Below, piece by piece: positions 1-8,848 of a stretch of DNA of 64,000 nt (within the stretch, counting starts at the first letter, position 1; every line of letters starts with the position of its first letter). The stretch is from an uncultured Chlorobiota bacterium (GTDB taxonomy: Bacteria; Bacteroidota; Bacteroidia; Bacteroidales; JAADGE01). The DNA lies in NCBI GenBank assembly GCA_947311255.1, contig CAMZKL010000032.1:1-64000 (forward strand), written 5' to 3'. The notes under the pieces were generated by a model. It had not been told where the DNA came from. It saw only the letters and a list, made by a program, of their open reading frames with translations, and did no database searches. A program made the position numbers and the translations under genes.

Positions 1-2
1 TG

Positions 3-128
3 GAACGACTTAATAAAGAAGAAAACATAACTTTCATATTTTCAACTCACGATAGCCGTGTTGTTGCAAAAGCTAGAAGAATAATTACAGTTGAAGATGG
101 AAAAGTTGTTAGTGATATTACAAAGTAA
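3..128 (+). CDS. C-terminal end of ABC transporter ATP-binding protein (5' truncated by window edge)
   Basis: Open frame from the window start ...ERLNKEENITFIFSTHDSRVVAKARRIITVEDGKVVSDITK*; H-loop 'STHD' followed by the typical LolD/MacB-like C-terminal 'xxDGKVV'. Confidence 0.75.
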   Translation, partial: ERLNKEENITFIFSTHDSRVVAKARRIITVEDGKVVSDITK

Positions 129-143
129 ACTTAAAAGTGATAA

Positions 144-225
144 GAACGCATAGAACACGGATTTTTTTAGATAATCACGGATAAAAATCAGTGTAAATCC
201 GTTTTAATCCGTATCATCAACGTTC
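144..225. repeat. Imperfect inverted repeat with two ACGGAT boxes in the left half and two ATCCGT boxes in the right half
   Basis: GAACGcatagaacACGGATttttttagataatcACGGATaaaaatcagtgtaaATCCGTtttaATCCGTatcatcaaCGTTC; the ends GAACG/CGTTC are also complementary. Confidence 0.6.
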
Positions 226-272
226 CATTTCAACAATTAAGCAATATGGCTATGTAACAATAAAACAACGCA

Positions 273-1445
273 ATGAAAAAGACAATACCAATAATAATAT
301 TATTATTAGCAATTTTTATTAACTCTTTCTCTCAGCAAGAAAAACAAAAAAAATATGCAATAGACGGCTACATTACAAATATGCAATCAGTAATGTTTAC
401 AGACAGTATTTCAGGCAACTGGACAAATGACAATCTTATTCACAACAGGCTGAATTTCAGATGGTTTCCTTCTCAAAACTTTACATTAAAAATAGGATTG
501 AGAACAAGATTCTTTTCAGGTGAAACTGTAAAATATAGTCCAAATTATGCTAATAATATTGAAAAAGACAATGGGATTTTTAATTTGAATTGGAATGTAT
601 TTTCAGAACAATCTTTTTTATTAAACTCACAAATTGACAGGGCAAATATTTCTTATGAGAAAGAAAAACTAAACATTACACTTGGCAGGCAAAGAATAAA
701 TTGGGGCAGAAGTTTTGTGTGGAATCCTAATGACATTTTTAACAGCTATTCTATTTTTGATTTTGATTATCTGGAAAAACCTGGCTCAGATGCTTTGCGA
801 ATTCAATATTACACAGGAGCAACTTCTTCAGCTGAACTTGTTGTTAAAGCAGATAGTTCAAAAAATATTTCGAGTGCTATTCTATATAAATTTCCAATAA
901 AAAACTATGACGTACAAATTATGGGTGGAATTATTAATGAACAAGATTATGTTATAGGAACAGGTTGGGAAGGAGAAATAAAGTCAGTTTCTTTTAAAGG
1001 TGAAGCAACATATTTGCATCCAAAAAATAATTTTAATGACACAACCGGTTTGTTTGTTGCAAGTGCATCAATTAGTTACGGATTTTCAAATTCTGCATTT
1101 TTGCAATTTGAGTTTTTGTACAATCAACAATCTAAAATCTCAGATTTAACATCATATATAAACCAAACTTTAACAATTAAAAATCTTTCCTTTACAGAAT
1201 ATAATCTTTTTGGAAGCATAACATACCCCATAACATCACTTTTAAATGCAACACTTTCAGCAATGTATTATCCACAAGTTTATGGTTTTTATATTGGTCC
1301 AAGTTTTACATATTCTTTATCTGACAATTTTGACTTTTCGTTAATTACACAAACGTTTAAAATAAATAATTTTATAAATCCTCAAACTCAAAAAAAAGGT
1401 TTGAATATGGCATTTGGCTTTTTACAATTAAAATTTAATTTTTAA
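273..1445 (+). CDS. Predicted outer-membrane beta-barrel protein, unknown function
   Basis: 390 aa ORF with N-terminal signal peptide, alternating amphipathic strands and a terminal aromatic residue (LQLKFNF). Confidence 0.7.
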   Translation: MKKTIPIIILLLAIFINSFSQQEKQKKYAIDGYITNMQSVMFTDSISGNWTNDNLIHNRLNFRWFPSQNFTLKIGLRTRFFSGETVKYSPNYANNIEKDNGIFNLNWNVFSEQSFLLNSQIDRANISYEKEKLNITLGRQRINWGRSFVWNPNDIFNSYSIFDFDYLEKPGSDALRIQYYTGATSSAELVVKADSSKNISSAILYKFPIKNYDVQIMGGIINEQDYVIGTGWEGEIKSVSFKGEATYLHPKNNFNDTTGLFVASASISYGFSNSAFLQFEFLYNQQSKISDLTSYINQTLTIKNLSFTEYNLFGSITYPITSLLNATLSAMYYPQVYGFYIGPSFTYSLSDNFDFSLITQTFKINNFINPQTQKKGLNMAFGFLQLKFNF

Positions 1446-1553
1446 AACACTTGCCTTTTTAAATATAAAACATAATTTTGCAATAAAACAAGAAACTACA
1501 AAATATAATGATTATTTGTATTTTTGTTTTTTGCAATTTGCAATTTTAAAAAA

Positions 1554-2786
1554 ATGGTTTTAAACTACATTTGGATTGCTTTTTTCCTTATTGCCTTTGT
1601 TGTGGGTTTAATAAAACTCATTTTTTTAGGAGATATTGGAGTCTTTCCTGCAATGGTATCCAGCACATTTGATATGGCAAAAACAGGATTTGACATTTCT
1701 TTGGGACTAACAGGAGTTCTTACTTTATGGCTTGGAATTATGCGGATAGGAGAAAAAGGTGGGATTATTAAGCTATTATCCAAGATTATAAATCCTTTTT
1801 TCAGAAAAATATTTCCGGATTTAGACAAAGACCATCCAGCATACGGATCAATAATGATGAACATTGCTGCAAATATGCTGGGACTTGATAATGCTGCAAC
1901 TCCCATGGGATTAAAAGCAATGGACCAACTCCAAGAAACCAACAAGAAAAAAGATACTGCTTCTAATTCTCAAATAATGTTTCTGGTTTTAAACACTTCC
2001 GGTTTAACAATTATTCCCATAAGTGTTATGGTTTACAGGGCTCAACTTGGTGCTGCCGACCCTTCGGATATTTTTATTCCGATATTGCTTGCAACTTTTT
2101 TTTCAACACTTGCAGGTTTAATAGTTGTTTCAATATATCAAAAAATTAATCTATTTAACAAAACAATTTTATTGTATCTCGGAAGTGTTACTGCACTAAT
2201 AATTGGCTTAATTGCATATTTGCAACAGCTTCCAAAAGAACAAGTTGCAGAAATCTCATCTGTTGCAAGCAATCTTATTTTATTTAGTATTATTGCTCTA
2301 TTTATTGGACTTGCAGCTTATAAAAAAATAAATGTTTACGAGGCATTTATTGAAGGAGCAAAAGACGGTTTTAAAATTGCCATAAAAATCATTCCATATC
2401 TTGTTGCAATACTTGTTGCAATTGGTGTATTTAGAGCTTCAGGTGCAATGGATTATTTGATTGACGGATTTGCCTTCATTTTTAAGACTCTCGGAGTTAA
2501 TACGGACTTTATCGAAGCATTACCTACTGCATTAATGAAACCTTTGAGTGGTAGCGGAGCAAGAGGAATGATGGTAGATACTTTAAAAGCTCATGGTGCA
2601 GATTCATTTGTAGGCAGGGTAGCATCAACTGTGCAAGGTGCAACCGACACAACTTTTTATATTATTGCTGTATATTTCGGCTCGGTAGGAATTAAAAATA
2701 CAAGATACGCAGTTACAGCAGGTTTAATTGCTGATTTTGTAGGAATTATTTCAGCAATTCTTATTGCCTATTTATTCTTTCATTAA
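1554..2786 (+). CDS. Fused SpmA/SpmB-like nucleoside-recognition (Gate) domain membrane protein
   Basis: Motifs 'NMLGLDNAATPMGLKAM', 'MFLVLNTSGLTIIP', 'ALMKPLSGSGARGMM', 'GATDTTFYIIAVYFGSVGIKNTRYA' match spore maturation A and B proteins in one polypeptide; the ORF start at 1524 is replaced by ATG 1554. Confidence 0.8.
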   Translation: MVLNYIWIAFFLIAFVVGLIKLIFLGDIGVFPAMVSSTFDMAKTGFDISLGLTGVLTLWLGIMRIGEKGGIIKLLSKIINPFFRKIFPDLDKDHPAYGSIMMNIAANMLGLDNAATPMGLKAMDQLQETNKKKDTASNSQIMFLVLNTSGLTIIPISVMVYRAQLGAADPSDIFIPILLATFFSTLAGLIVVSIYQKINLFNKTILLYLGSVTALIIGLIAYLQQLPKEQVAEISSVASNLILFSIIALFIGLAAYKKINVYEAFIEGAKDGFKIAIKIIPYLVAILVAIGVFRASGAMDYLIDGFAFIFKTLGVNTDFIEALPTALMKPLSGSGARGMMVDTLKAHGADSFVGRVASTVQGATDTTFYIIAVYFGSVGIKNTRYAVTAGLIADFVGIISAILIAYLFFH

Positions 2787-3615
2787 GTTTTCTTGAAGAA
2801 ATATATACATTTTTTTCATCAAAAAAGAAAATTTTAGATTTCCCGATAACAGCATTTTTTATAATAATATTCATTGGAAGTTTTATATATTTTAAATCAA
2901 ACGTATCAATATTATAAAAAGTTAAGCAATGAAGATTATCATTGTAATAAACTATTTCATTATTTATCAGCCCAATATTTTTAGAGGTGTTGTTACATTC
3001 CAAATTAAAAATATTTCCTTCATTATAATTATATAAAAAAATATTTTTTGATTTTCTTTTAAAAAAAATAAATGATGAATTATCTGTTATTGAAGTTATT
3101 TCTTCTGAAAAATTAAGATTTCTTTTATATTCTAATTTAAATTGCGAATCTAACTTAATTATCTTAAAATTAACATTATCATAAACCCAAAACCCTCCAT
3201 TTGTTGCTCCACAAACCAATGCACTTCCATATATATCGAACTTTTCCAAGAAAATATCTTCACTTATCATACTTAATTTATTATCTAATAAAACAATCTT
3301 ATTTTGATTACTAAAAAAAAGTAAAATTTTAAAATTATTTCTTACATCAACACCTGTTATCTCATTTCCTATTTCAGGATAATACGAAAACAATTTATTT
3401 CCTTTAATATTATATTTTGAAAAAGTGTTGTCTGATAGAATATAAAAATTATCAAAATCATCAGCAAATACATTCTCAACTTTTAAATTTATTTTTTTTT
3501 CAATAACAACTTGGCTGTTTGCAGAAATAAAAGGAAAAAACAGCACGAAAAAAAATATGATTTTTCTAAAAAAAATTAAAAAAAATATTGCTAAATGTTT
3601 TTTGTTATTCTCCAT
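2761..3615 (-). CDS. Hypothetical exported protein, beta-propeller-like
   Basis: 284 aa ORF with signal-like N-terminus; repeated 'FxxFYILSDN...' blade-like segments; overlaps the GH3 stop by 11 nt (translational coupling). Confidence 0.55.
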   Translation of the reverse strand: MENNKKHLAIFFLIFFRKIIFFFVLFFPFISANSQVVIEKKINLKVENVFADDFDNFYILSDNTFSKYNIKGNKLFSYYPEIGNEITGVDVRNNFKILLFFSNQNKIVLLDNKLSMISEDIFLEKFDIYGSALVCGATNGGFWVYDNVNFKIIKLDSQFKLEYKRNLNFSEEITSITDNSSFIFFKRKSKNIFLYNYNEGNIFNLECNNTSKNIGLINNEIVYYNDNLHCLTFYNIDTFDLKYIKLPMNIIIKNAVIGKSKIFFFDEKNVYISSRKLNERINRQ

Positions 3616-5131
3616 TGCTATTTATTTTAAGCAACTCATCAATATAATCTCTATTATTTGACAAACGAGGCACTTTATTTTGCCCTCCAAGTTTTCCTTT
3701 TTGTTTTAACCATTTTATAAAAACATCTTCTTTTGCAATGTGTACAACTGGTTTTTTTAATGTGAGATCTTTATAACGTTTTGCAGCATAATCAGAATTT
3801 GCATTTTTCAGTGCAATATCAAGTTCATTAATAAAAACTTCAAGATTATCTGGTTTCTTTGAAAAATCAATCAACCATTCATGTCCTCCTGTATCTTTTT
3901 CAGACATATAAATTGGTGCTGCCGTATAATCTTTTATATGAGAATTTGTTTTCTGTGTAGCAACAAACAGTGCTCTTTCTGCATTATCAATAATTAATTC
4001 TTCGCCAAAAGCATTTATAAAATGTTTTATTCTTCCTGTTATTTTAATTTTATGGGGTTTTAATGAAGTAAACACAACAGTATCACCAATTAAGTACCTC
4101 CACAACCCACTATTTGTAGTTATTATCATTGCATAATTTCTTCCTATTTCAACATCTTTTACTGTATATACTTTTAGATTTTCTTCAAACATATTTTCAA
4201 CAGGAATAAACTCATAAAAAATACCTAAATCTAGCATTAAAAGCATATCATCTTTTTCTAAATCATCTTGAATTCCGAAAAAACCTTCCGTTGCATTATA
4301 AGTTTCAACATACCTTGTTCCTATGGGTAAAATTTTTTCAAATTCTTGTTTATAAGGAGTAAAACTTACTCCTCCGTGAATAAATAACTCAAAATTTGGC
4401 CAAACATCAACAATCTTTTTTTTGCCTGTAGCTTCCAAAACTTTTTTTAATAAAACCAAAGTCCATGAAGGCACTCCAGTAATACTTGTAACATTCTTTT
4501 TGATAGTATCTTCCACCATCTTCTCCAATTTATCCTCCCACTTTGGCAATAAAGCAATATTTTTCTTTGGTGTTCTTAATAAATGAGACCACATTGGTAA
4601 ATTGTCAATTATTACGGCCGATAAATCACCAAAATAATGCTCATTATCAAATGTGCTTATTTGTTGACTCCCACCTATAACTAAGGATTTACTTTTTACA
4701 AGTCTAGTATCATCAAACTGATTTGCATATAAAATAACAATATCTTTTCCACCTCTAAAGTGACATAATTCAAGAGTTTCTTTGCTAACGGGAATAATTT
4801 TACTTTTAGAGTTTGTAGTTCCGGATGATACTGCAAACCATTTTATTGCTGTATTCCAAAGTACATTTTTATCACCATTTCTTATTTTTTTAATATATGG
4901 CAAAAACTCTTCATAATCTCTAATAGGTATTTTATTTTGAAAATCTTCAATTAAATTTTCTTTTGATAAATTTTTAAAACCATGTTCTTTTCCAAAAACA
5001 GTATCTTCTCCTGACAAAATTAATCTATGTAACAAAGCACATTGTGTTTTTTCAGGATATTTTCTAAAAAAATCAATTTGCTGCAGGCGTTTTTGACTAA
5101 CCCTTGAAACTATTTTATTAATTATTTTCAC
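3605..5131 (-). CDS. GH3 auxin-responsive promoter family protein (acyl-adenylate-forming)
   Basis: 508 aa; 'WFAVSSGTTNSKSKIIPVS', 'YNATEGFFGIQDD', 'YLIGDTVVFTS', 'GRIKHFINAFGEEL' are hallmark GH3-family segments. Confidence 0.88.
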   Translation of the reverse strand: MKIINKIVSRVSQKRLQQIDFFRKYPEKTQCALLHRLILSGEDTVFGKEHGFKNLSKENLIEDFQNKIPIRDYEEFLPYIKKIRNGDKNVLWNTAIKWFAVSSGTTNSKSKIIPVSKETLELCHFRGGKDIVILYANQFDDTRLVKSKSLVIGGSQQISTFDNEHYFGDLSAVIIDNLPMWSHLLRTPKKNIALLPKWEDKLEKMVEDTIKKNVTSITGVPSWTLVLLKKVLEATGKKKIVDVWPNFELFIHGGVSFTPYKQEFEKILPIGTRYVETYNATEGFFGIQDDLEKDDMLLMLDLGIFYEFIPVENMFEENLKVYTVKDVEIGRNYAMIITTNSGLWRYLIGDTVVFTSLKPHKIKITGRIKHFINAFGEELIIDNAERALFVATQKTNSHIKDYTAAPIYMSEKDTGGHEWLIDFSKKPDNLEVFINELDIALKNANSDYAAKRYKDLTLKKPVVHIAKEDVFIKWLKQKGKLGGQNKVPRLSNNRDYIDELLKINSNGE

Positions 5132-5195
5132 AGTTTTTTGATGTTCTGTTAAATAAAAAACTATTTTTGTATGTTTTAAAATATAAATATTTGGT

Positions 5196-5203
5196 CAAAT
5201 ATA
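5196..5203 (-). promoter_or_regulatory. Putative Bacteroidota -7 promoter element (TATATTTG on minus strand) for the GH3 gene
   Basis: CAAATATA on + strand, upstream of the minus-strand start at 5131; consensus TAnnTTTG. Confidence 0.45.
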
Positions 5204-5235
5204 ACAATTTTGATTTACTGCTATATTAAAATTCA

Positions 5236-5940
5236 ATGAAAATTTTTAAGTTTTTTATTTTAAGCCTGTTATCGTTCACTATTGTTTCATCTTTTTCTCA
5301 GGATCTAATATTTGGGATAAAAGGTAGCGGAAACCTTTGTGGATTATACGGACCAGATGAACCTTCATCATATAAAATGCAAACTGGTTTTTCAGGAGGT
5401 TTATTTTTAGATTCACGTTTTGCTGAACATATGTCATCCCAAGTAGAATTAAATTTTACAAGGTATAATTTTCAGTTTTCAGAACATATTGATTATATTG
5501 AAGACGCATACTTTAATGTAGTTGAAAGAAACGATTACATAAGTTTGCCTGTTGTATTAAAATACAAAAGAGGTTACGAAATTTTATTTTGGTATTTTTC
5601 TTTTGGAGGACAAGTTTCCGTTCTTACAAAACACAAGAGAGATGTTTCAGCATATTCAAAAAAACAAATTATCGACTCAAAAACATATTATAATTTTAAA
5701 ACTAATTGGTATGACTACGGATTAAACATAAGTGCTGGTTTTCAATTTAAGCCTATAACTATAGGTTTGTCTTATTATATAAGTATGAGAAGTTTATACA
5801 AAGAGATGAATTCTAGAGAAATGAGATATAAAGTTTTAAATTTAAATATTTCATATCAATTTAATTATAGAAATCCTCATCCTTATGACCGAAAAAAAGG
5901 GATGAAAGGTTTAAAATACAAGCTAAAAAACCTGTTTTAA
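5236..5940 (+). CDS. Outer-membrane beta-barrel protein (PorT-like)
   Basis: Signal peptide then 'LIFGIKGSGNLCGLYG...' and 'LPVVLKYKR' typical of Bacteroidota OMP_b-brl proteins. Confidence 0.7.
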   Translation: MKIFKFFILSLLSFTIVSSFSQDLIFGIKGSGNLCGLYGPDEPSSYKMQTGFSGGLFLDSRFAEHMSSQVELNFTRYNFQFSEHIDYIEDAYFNVVERNDYISLPVVLKYKRGYEILFWYFSFGGQVSVLTKHKRDVSAYSKKQIIDSKTYYNFKTNWYDYGLNISAGFQFKPITIGLSYYISMRSLYKEMNSREMRYKVLNLNISYQFNYRNPHPYDRKKGMKGLKYKLKNLF

Positions 5941-6072
5941 CAACACTATAAATATAAATGAACATATTTTCTAATATGCTGTAAAACAACTTCTAACAAA
6001 AAGATACAAGCATAATATGATATATTATAAACATCATAAATAACAAAACAATCAATACCGTCTTTAATATTA

Positions 6073-6106
6073 TTTTCAAAAACAATTGTATTATTGTTTT
6101 TGAAAA
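6073..6106. repeat. Perfect 14-bp inverted repeat with 6-nt loop (stem-loop)
   Basis: TTTTCAAAAACAAT-tgtatt-ATTGTTTTTGAAAA in the 286-bp gap between 5940 and 6227. Confidence 0.7.
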
Positions 6107-6226
6107 GTAAAATTTATATTTTTACTATTAAATATTTTCACCAAAAAATAAAATACAAAGCAACCTTTTTTGCTTTTTAATATCATATTATAATAAACAA
6201 ACAAATTCATTTTAAAAACGTTAATC

Positions 6227-8758
6227 ATGAAAAAATTATTATCTTTAAGTTTAGTTTTGTTCTTTTCTGTTTTTGCTTTTGGGCAGATTAACCAAAGCTC
6301 AAAGCTAGATTGGATAGATCTTCAAAAAGAAGTTAAAAATCCAGAACTTTCAAAAGTAGTTACCGACTGGATCTTCTATTGTGGAGACCCAAATACAAGT
6401 ATCGGAGTAAATGGAGCAGCAGATTTTGGTTGCTTTATTCATATTCCTACAAGTCTTTTAACTGCTCATGACGGAAGACAAATTCAAGAAATGCAAGTTT
6501 TTTTACCACAACCAGACAATATTAGTGCAATAGAACTTAGGATATACGAAGAAGCTGGAAATGGAACTCCTGGCACTCCTGTCTATAGTCAAAGTTTCAC
6601 TCCAAATACTGATGAAACAGAATGGACTACTGTTCTTTTAAACACTCCTTACACTATTGATGGAAGTCAAGAAGTTATAATTGGATATTTTTTTTCTGTA
6701 ACTGCTGGGTTTCCTGCAGGATGTGATGGCGGCCCAACAAATTCAGATGGTGATTTAATGATTTGGAATGGAAGCTGGACACACCTTGTTAATTTAAGTT
6801 CATCCTTGGCATATAATTGGAATATAAAAGCAGGCATTGGTGATGCAGTTGATAATGATGCAATTATGTCTTCTGTAACTGTAAACAACATTGTTGTCGA
6901 GGGGAATATTGATATTACTGGCACTATTACAAATGGAGGAAGCAACCAAATTACTTCTTTTGATTTATCTTGGCAAATTGATGGCGGCACGGTACATACA
7001 GAAACTATTTCTGGCTTATCTCTCGACTATTCTAATTCTTATAATTTTTCACATACAAACCTATGGAATGCAACTGTTGGGGCATATAACTTAACTGTTT
7101 CAGTTTCAAATATAAACGGTGCTGGAGATGATGACATAACAACAAACAATAGTATTGCAAAAGAAATATTAGTTGCAACTCAAAGTGTACAAAATATGCC
7201 ATTATTTGAGGAGTTCACAAGCTCCACATGCCCCCCTTGTGCAGGATTTAACACCAATACAATGACACCTTTCATGGAAAATCACCCAATTGATATTGCT
7301 GTTATAAAATACCAAATGAGTTGGCCTAGCCCTGGAGATCCATATTATACTGAAGAAGGAGGAACTAGAAGATCTTACTATGGCGTTAGTAGTGTTCCAT
7401 CATTATTTACAGGAGGAGTAGGAACGGGAACTAACACAAGTGCTGTAAACAATGCATATACAACAGAAATGGCAAAACCTGCATATTTTAACATTTCATC
7501 AACATTTGAAATTACAGGAACAAATATAACAGTAAATGTTGATATTATGCCTTACATTACAACAAATTTCAATGTGCAAATAGCGGTGGTAGAACAAACG
7601 ACTACTGAAAATGCCTCGAGTAATGGCGAAACTAAATTTGAGCATGTTATGATGAAGATGTTACCCGATGCTAACGGAACTTCTGTAAATTTCATAGCAG
7701 GGACTAATTCCTCGCTTTCTGAAACTTTTGATTTGGCTTCGACAAATGTAGAAGAGATAGAAGATATAGCTGTTGTTGTTTTTATTCAAAATAATGACAC
7801 CAAGGAAGTTTTTCAATCCTGTTTTGTTCTCCCATCACCTTACGTAACTTATAATATTGAAGATGAAGCTACAAATATTGATGCTTTTTCTGATGTTATT
7901 CTAACATTTAATCAAACAATGAGATTAGTAAATGATAGCCCGATTACTGATTTAAATATTTCAGATTTTGTGCATTTGACTGACCCATCAAAAGGAGTTT
8001 TGCCATATACAGCAACGATAAATCAAGAATTAAACCAAATAACAATTACTCCTGATATACTTTTTCCAGAGTCAACTGAAATAACTGTAACAATAGATGA
8101 TAATGAAATTGAAAACTTACAAAATCAAGCTATGGTAGGACAAGTTGTAACGTTTACCACAGCGGCATATCCTAATGCAAATGTTACTTTTAATCCAGTA
8201 GATGGTGCTACAGATATTGCACTAACAACAAATATCTCTTTAACATTTGACAATGCAATGAGAAAATTTGATGATTCTGATATTACAAACGGAGATATAA
8301 GTTCTATTGTTACTTTGACCGACCCATCAAAAGGAAGCATTGCGTATACAGGAACAATAAATTCTGCAAAAACTATAATTACACTTAACCCAAACGAAGA
8401 ACTTCCTGAACTAACTAATATTACTGCGACAATTGCAAATAATGTTATTGAAAATTTTTACGGCAATGCTTTAGCTGAAAATTCAACAACATTTACAACA
8501 AAACAGGCTGTTAATATTACAAATATTTTTGCAGGTATAAACATTTATCCTAATCCAGCAAAGAGTGCTATATTGATTTCAAATGCAGAAAATTTAGATA
8601 TAGAAATAATTGATATTAAAGGTAAAATACTAATCTCAAAAAATAATATTTCTGCAAATCAAGCAATAGAGACTTCTATACTTGAAAATGGAATATATTT
8701 TATTAAATTATATAACGATACAACTTATAAGATACAAAAAATTGTTATTTCAAGATAA
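6227..8758 (+). CDS. Secreted Omp28/thioredoxin-like protein with SbsA-type Ig-like repeats and T9SS type A sorting domain
   Basis: Signal peptide; 'LFEEFTSSTCPPCAGFNTNTMTPFMENHP' (CPPC); two Ig_5-like repeats ending in 'LTDPSKG...ITITP'; C-terminal 'INIYPNPAKSAILISNAENLDIEIIDIKGKIL...GIYFIKLYNDTTYKIQKIVISR'. Confidence 0.85.
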   Translation: MKKLLSLSLVLFFSVFAFGQINQSSKLDWIDLQKEVKNPELSKVVTDWIFYCGDPNTSIGVNGAADFGCFIHIPTSLLTAHDGRQIQEMQVFLPQPDNISAIELRIYEEAGNGTPGTPVYSQSFTPNTDETEWTTVLLNTPYTIDGSQEVIIGYFFSVTAGFPAGCDGGPTNSDGDLMIWNGSWTHLVNLSSSLAYNWNIKAGIGDAVDNDAIMSSVTVNNIVVEGNIDITGTITNGGSNQITSFDLSWQIDGGTVHTETISGLSLDYSNSYNFSHTNLWNATVGAYNLTVSVSNINGAGDDDITTNNSIAKEILVATQSVQNMPLFEEFTSSTCPPCAGFNTNTMTPFMENHPIDIAVIKYQMSWPSPGDPYYTEEGGTRRSYYGVSSVPSLFTGGVGTGTNTSAVNNAYTTEMAKPAYFNISSTFEITGTNITVNVDIMPYITTNFNVQIAVVEQTTTENASSNGETKFEHVMMKMLPDANGTSVNFIAGTNSSLSETFDLASTNVEEIEDIAVVVFIQNNDTKEVFQSCFVLPSPYVTYNIEDEATNIDAFSDVILTFNQTMRLVNDSPITDLNISDFVHLTDPSKGVLPYTATINQELNQITITPDILFPESTEITVTIDDNEIENLQNQAMVGQVVTFTTAAYPNANVTFNPVDGATDIALTTNISLTFDNAMRKFDDSDITNGDISSIVTLTDPSKGSIAYTGTINSAKTIITLNPNEELPELTNITATIANNVIENFYGNALAENSTTFTTKQAVNITNIFAGINIYPNPAKSAILISNAENLDIEIIDIKGKILISKNNISANQAIETSILENGIYFIKLYNDTTYKIQKIVISR

Positions 8759-8774
8759 AATAAACACATTTAAA

Positions 8775-8815
8775 AGGCAAAAAATTGCTTACAATCTTGT
8801 AAGTACTTTTTTGTC
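8775..8815 (+). terminator. Putative intrinsic terminator
   Basis: Imperfect hairpin ggcaaaaaattgCTTACAAtcTTGTAAGtacttttttgtc directly after the stop at 8758. Confidence 0.55.
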
Positions 8816-8848
8816 TTAAACTATTATAAATTTATAATAAAAATAATC

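Noticed and set aside
1565-1945. 126-aa minus ORF within the SpmAB-like gene
   Set aside because: Antisense to a well-supported coding region; proline/isoleucine/serine-rich shadow translation.
6667-6990. Antisense ORFs inside the T9SS/Ig genes (6667-6990, 8125-8340, 10105-10314, 10453-10809, all minus)
   Set aside because: They lie fully inside clearly coding + strand genes, lack protein-like motifs or promoters, and are expected by chance in AT-rich coding DNA.
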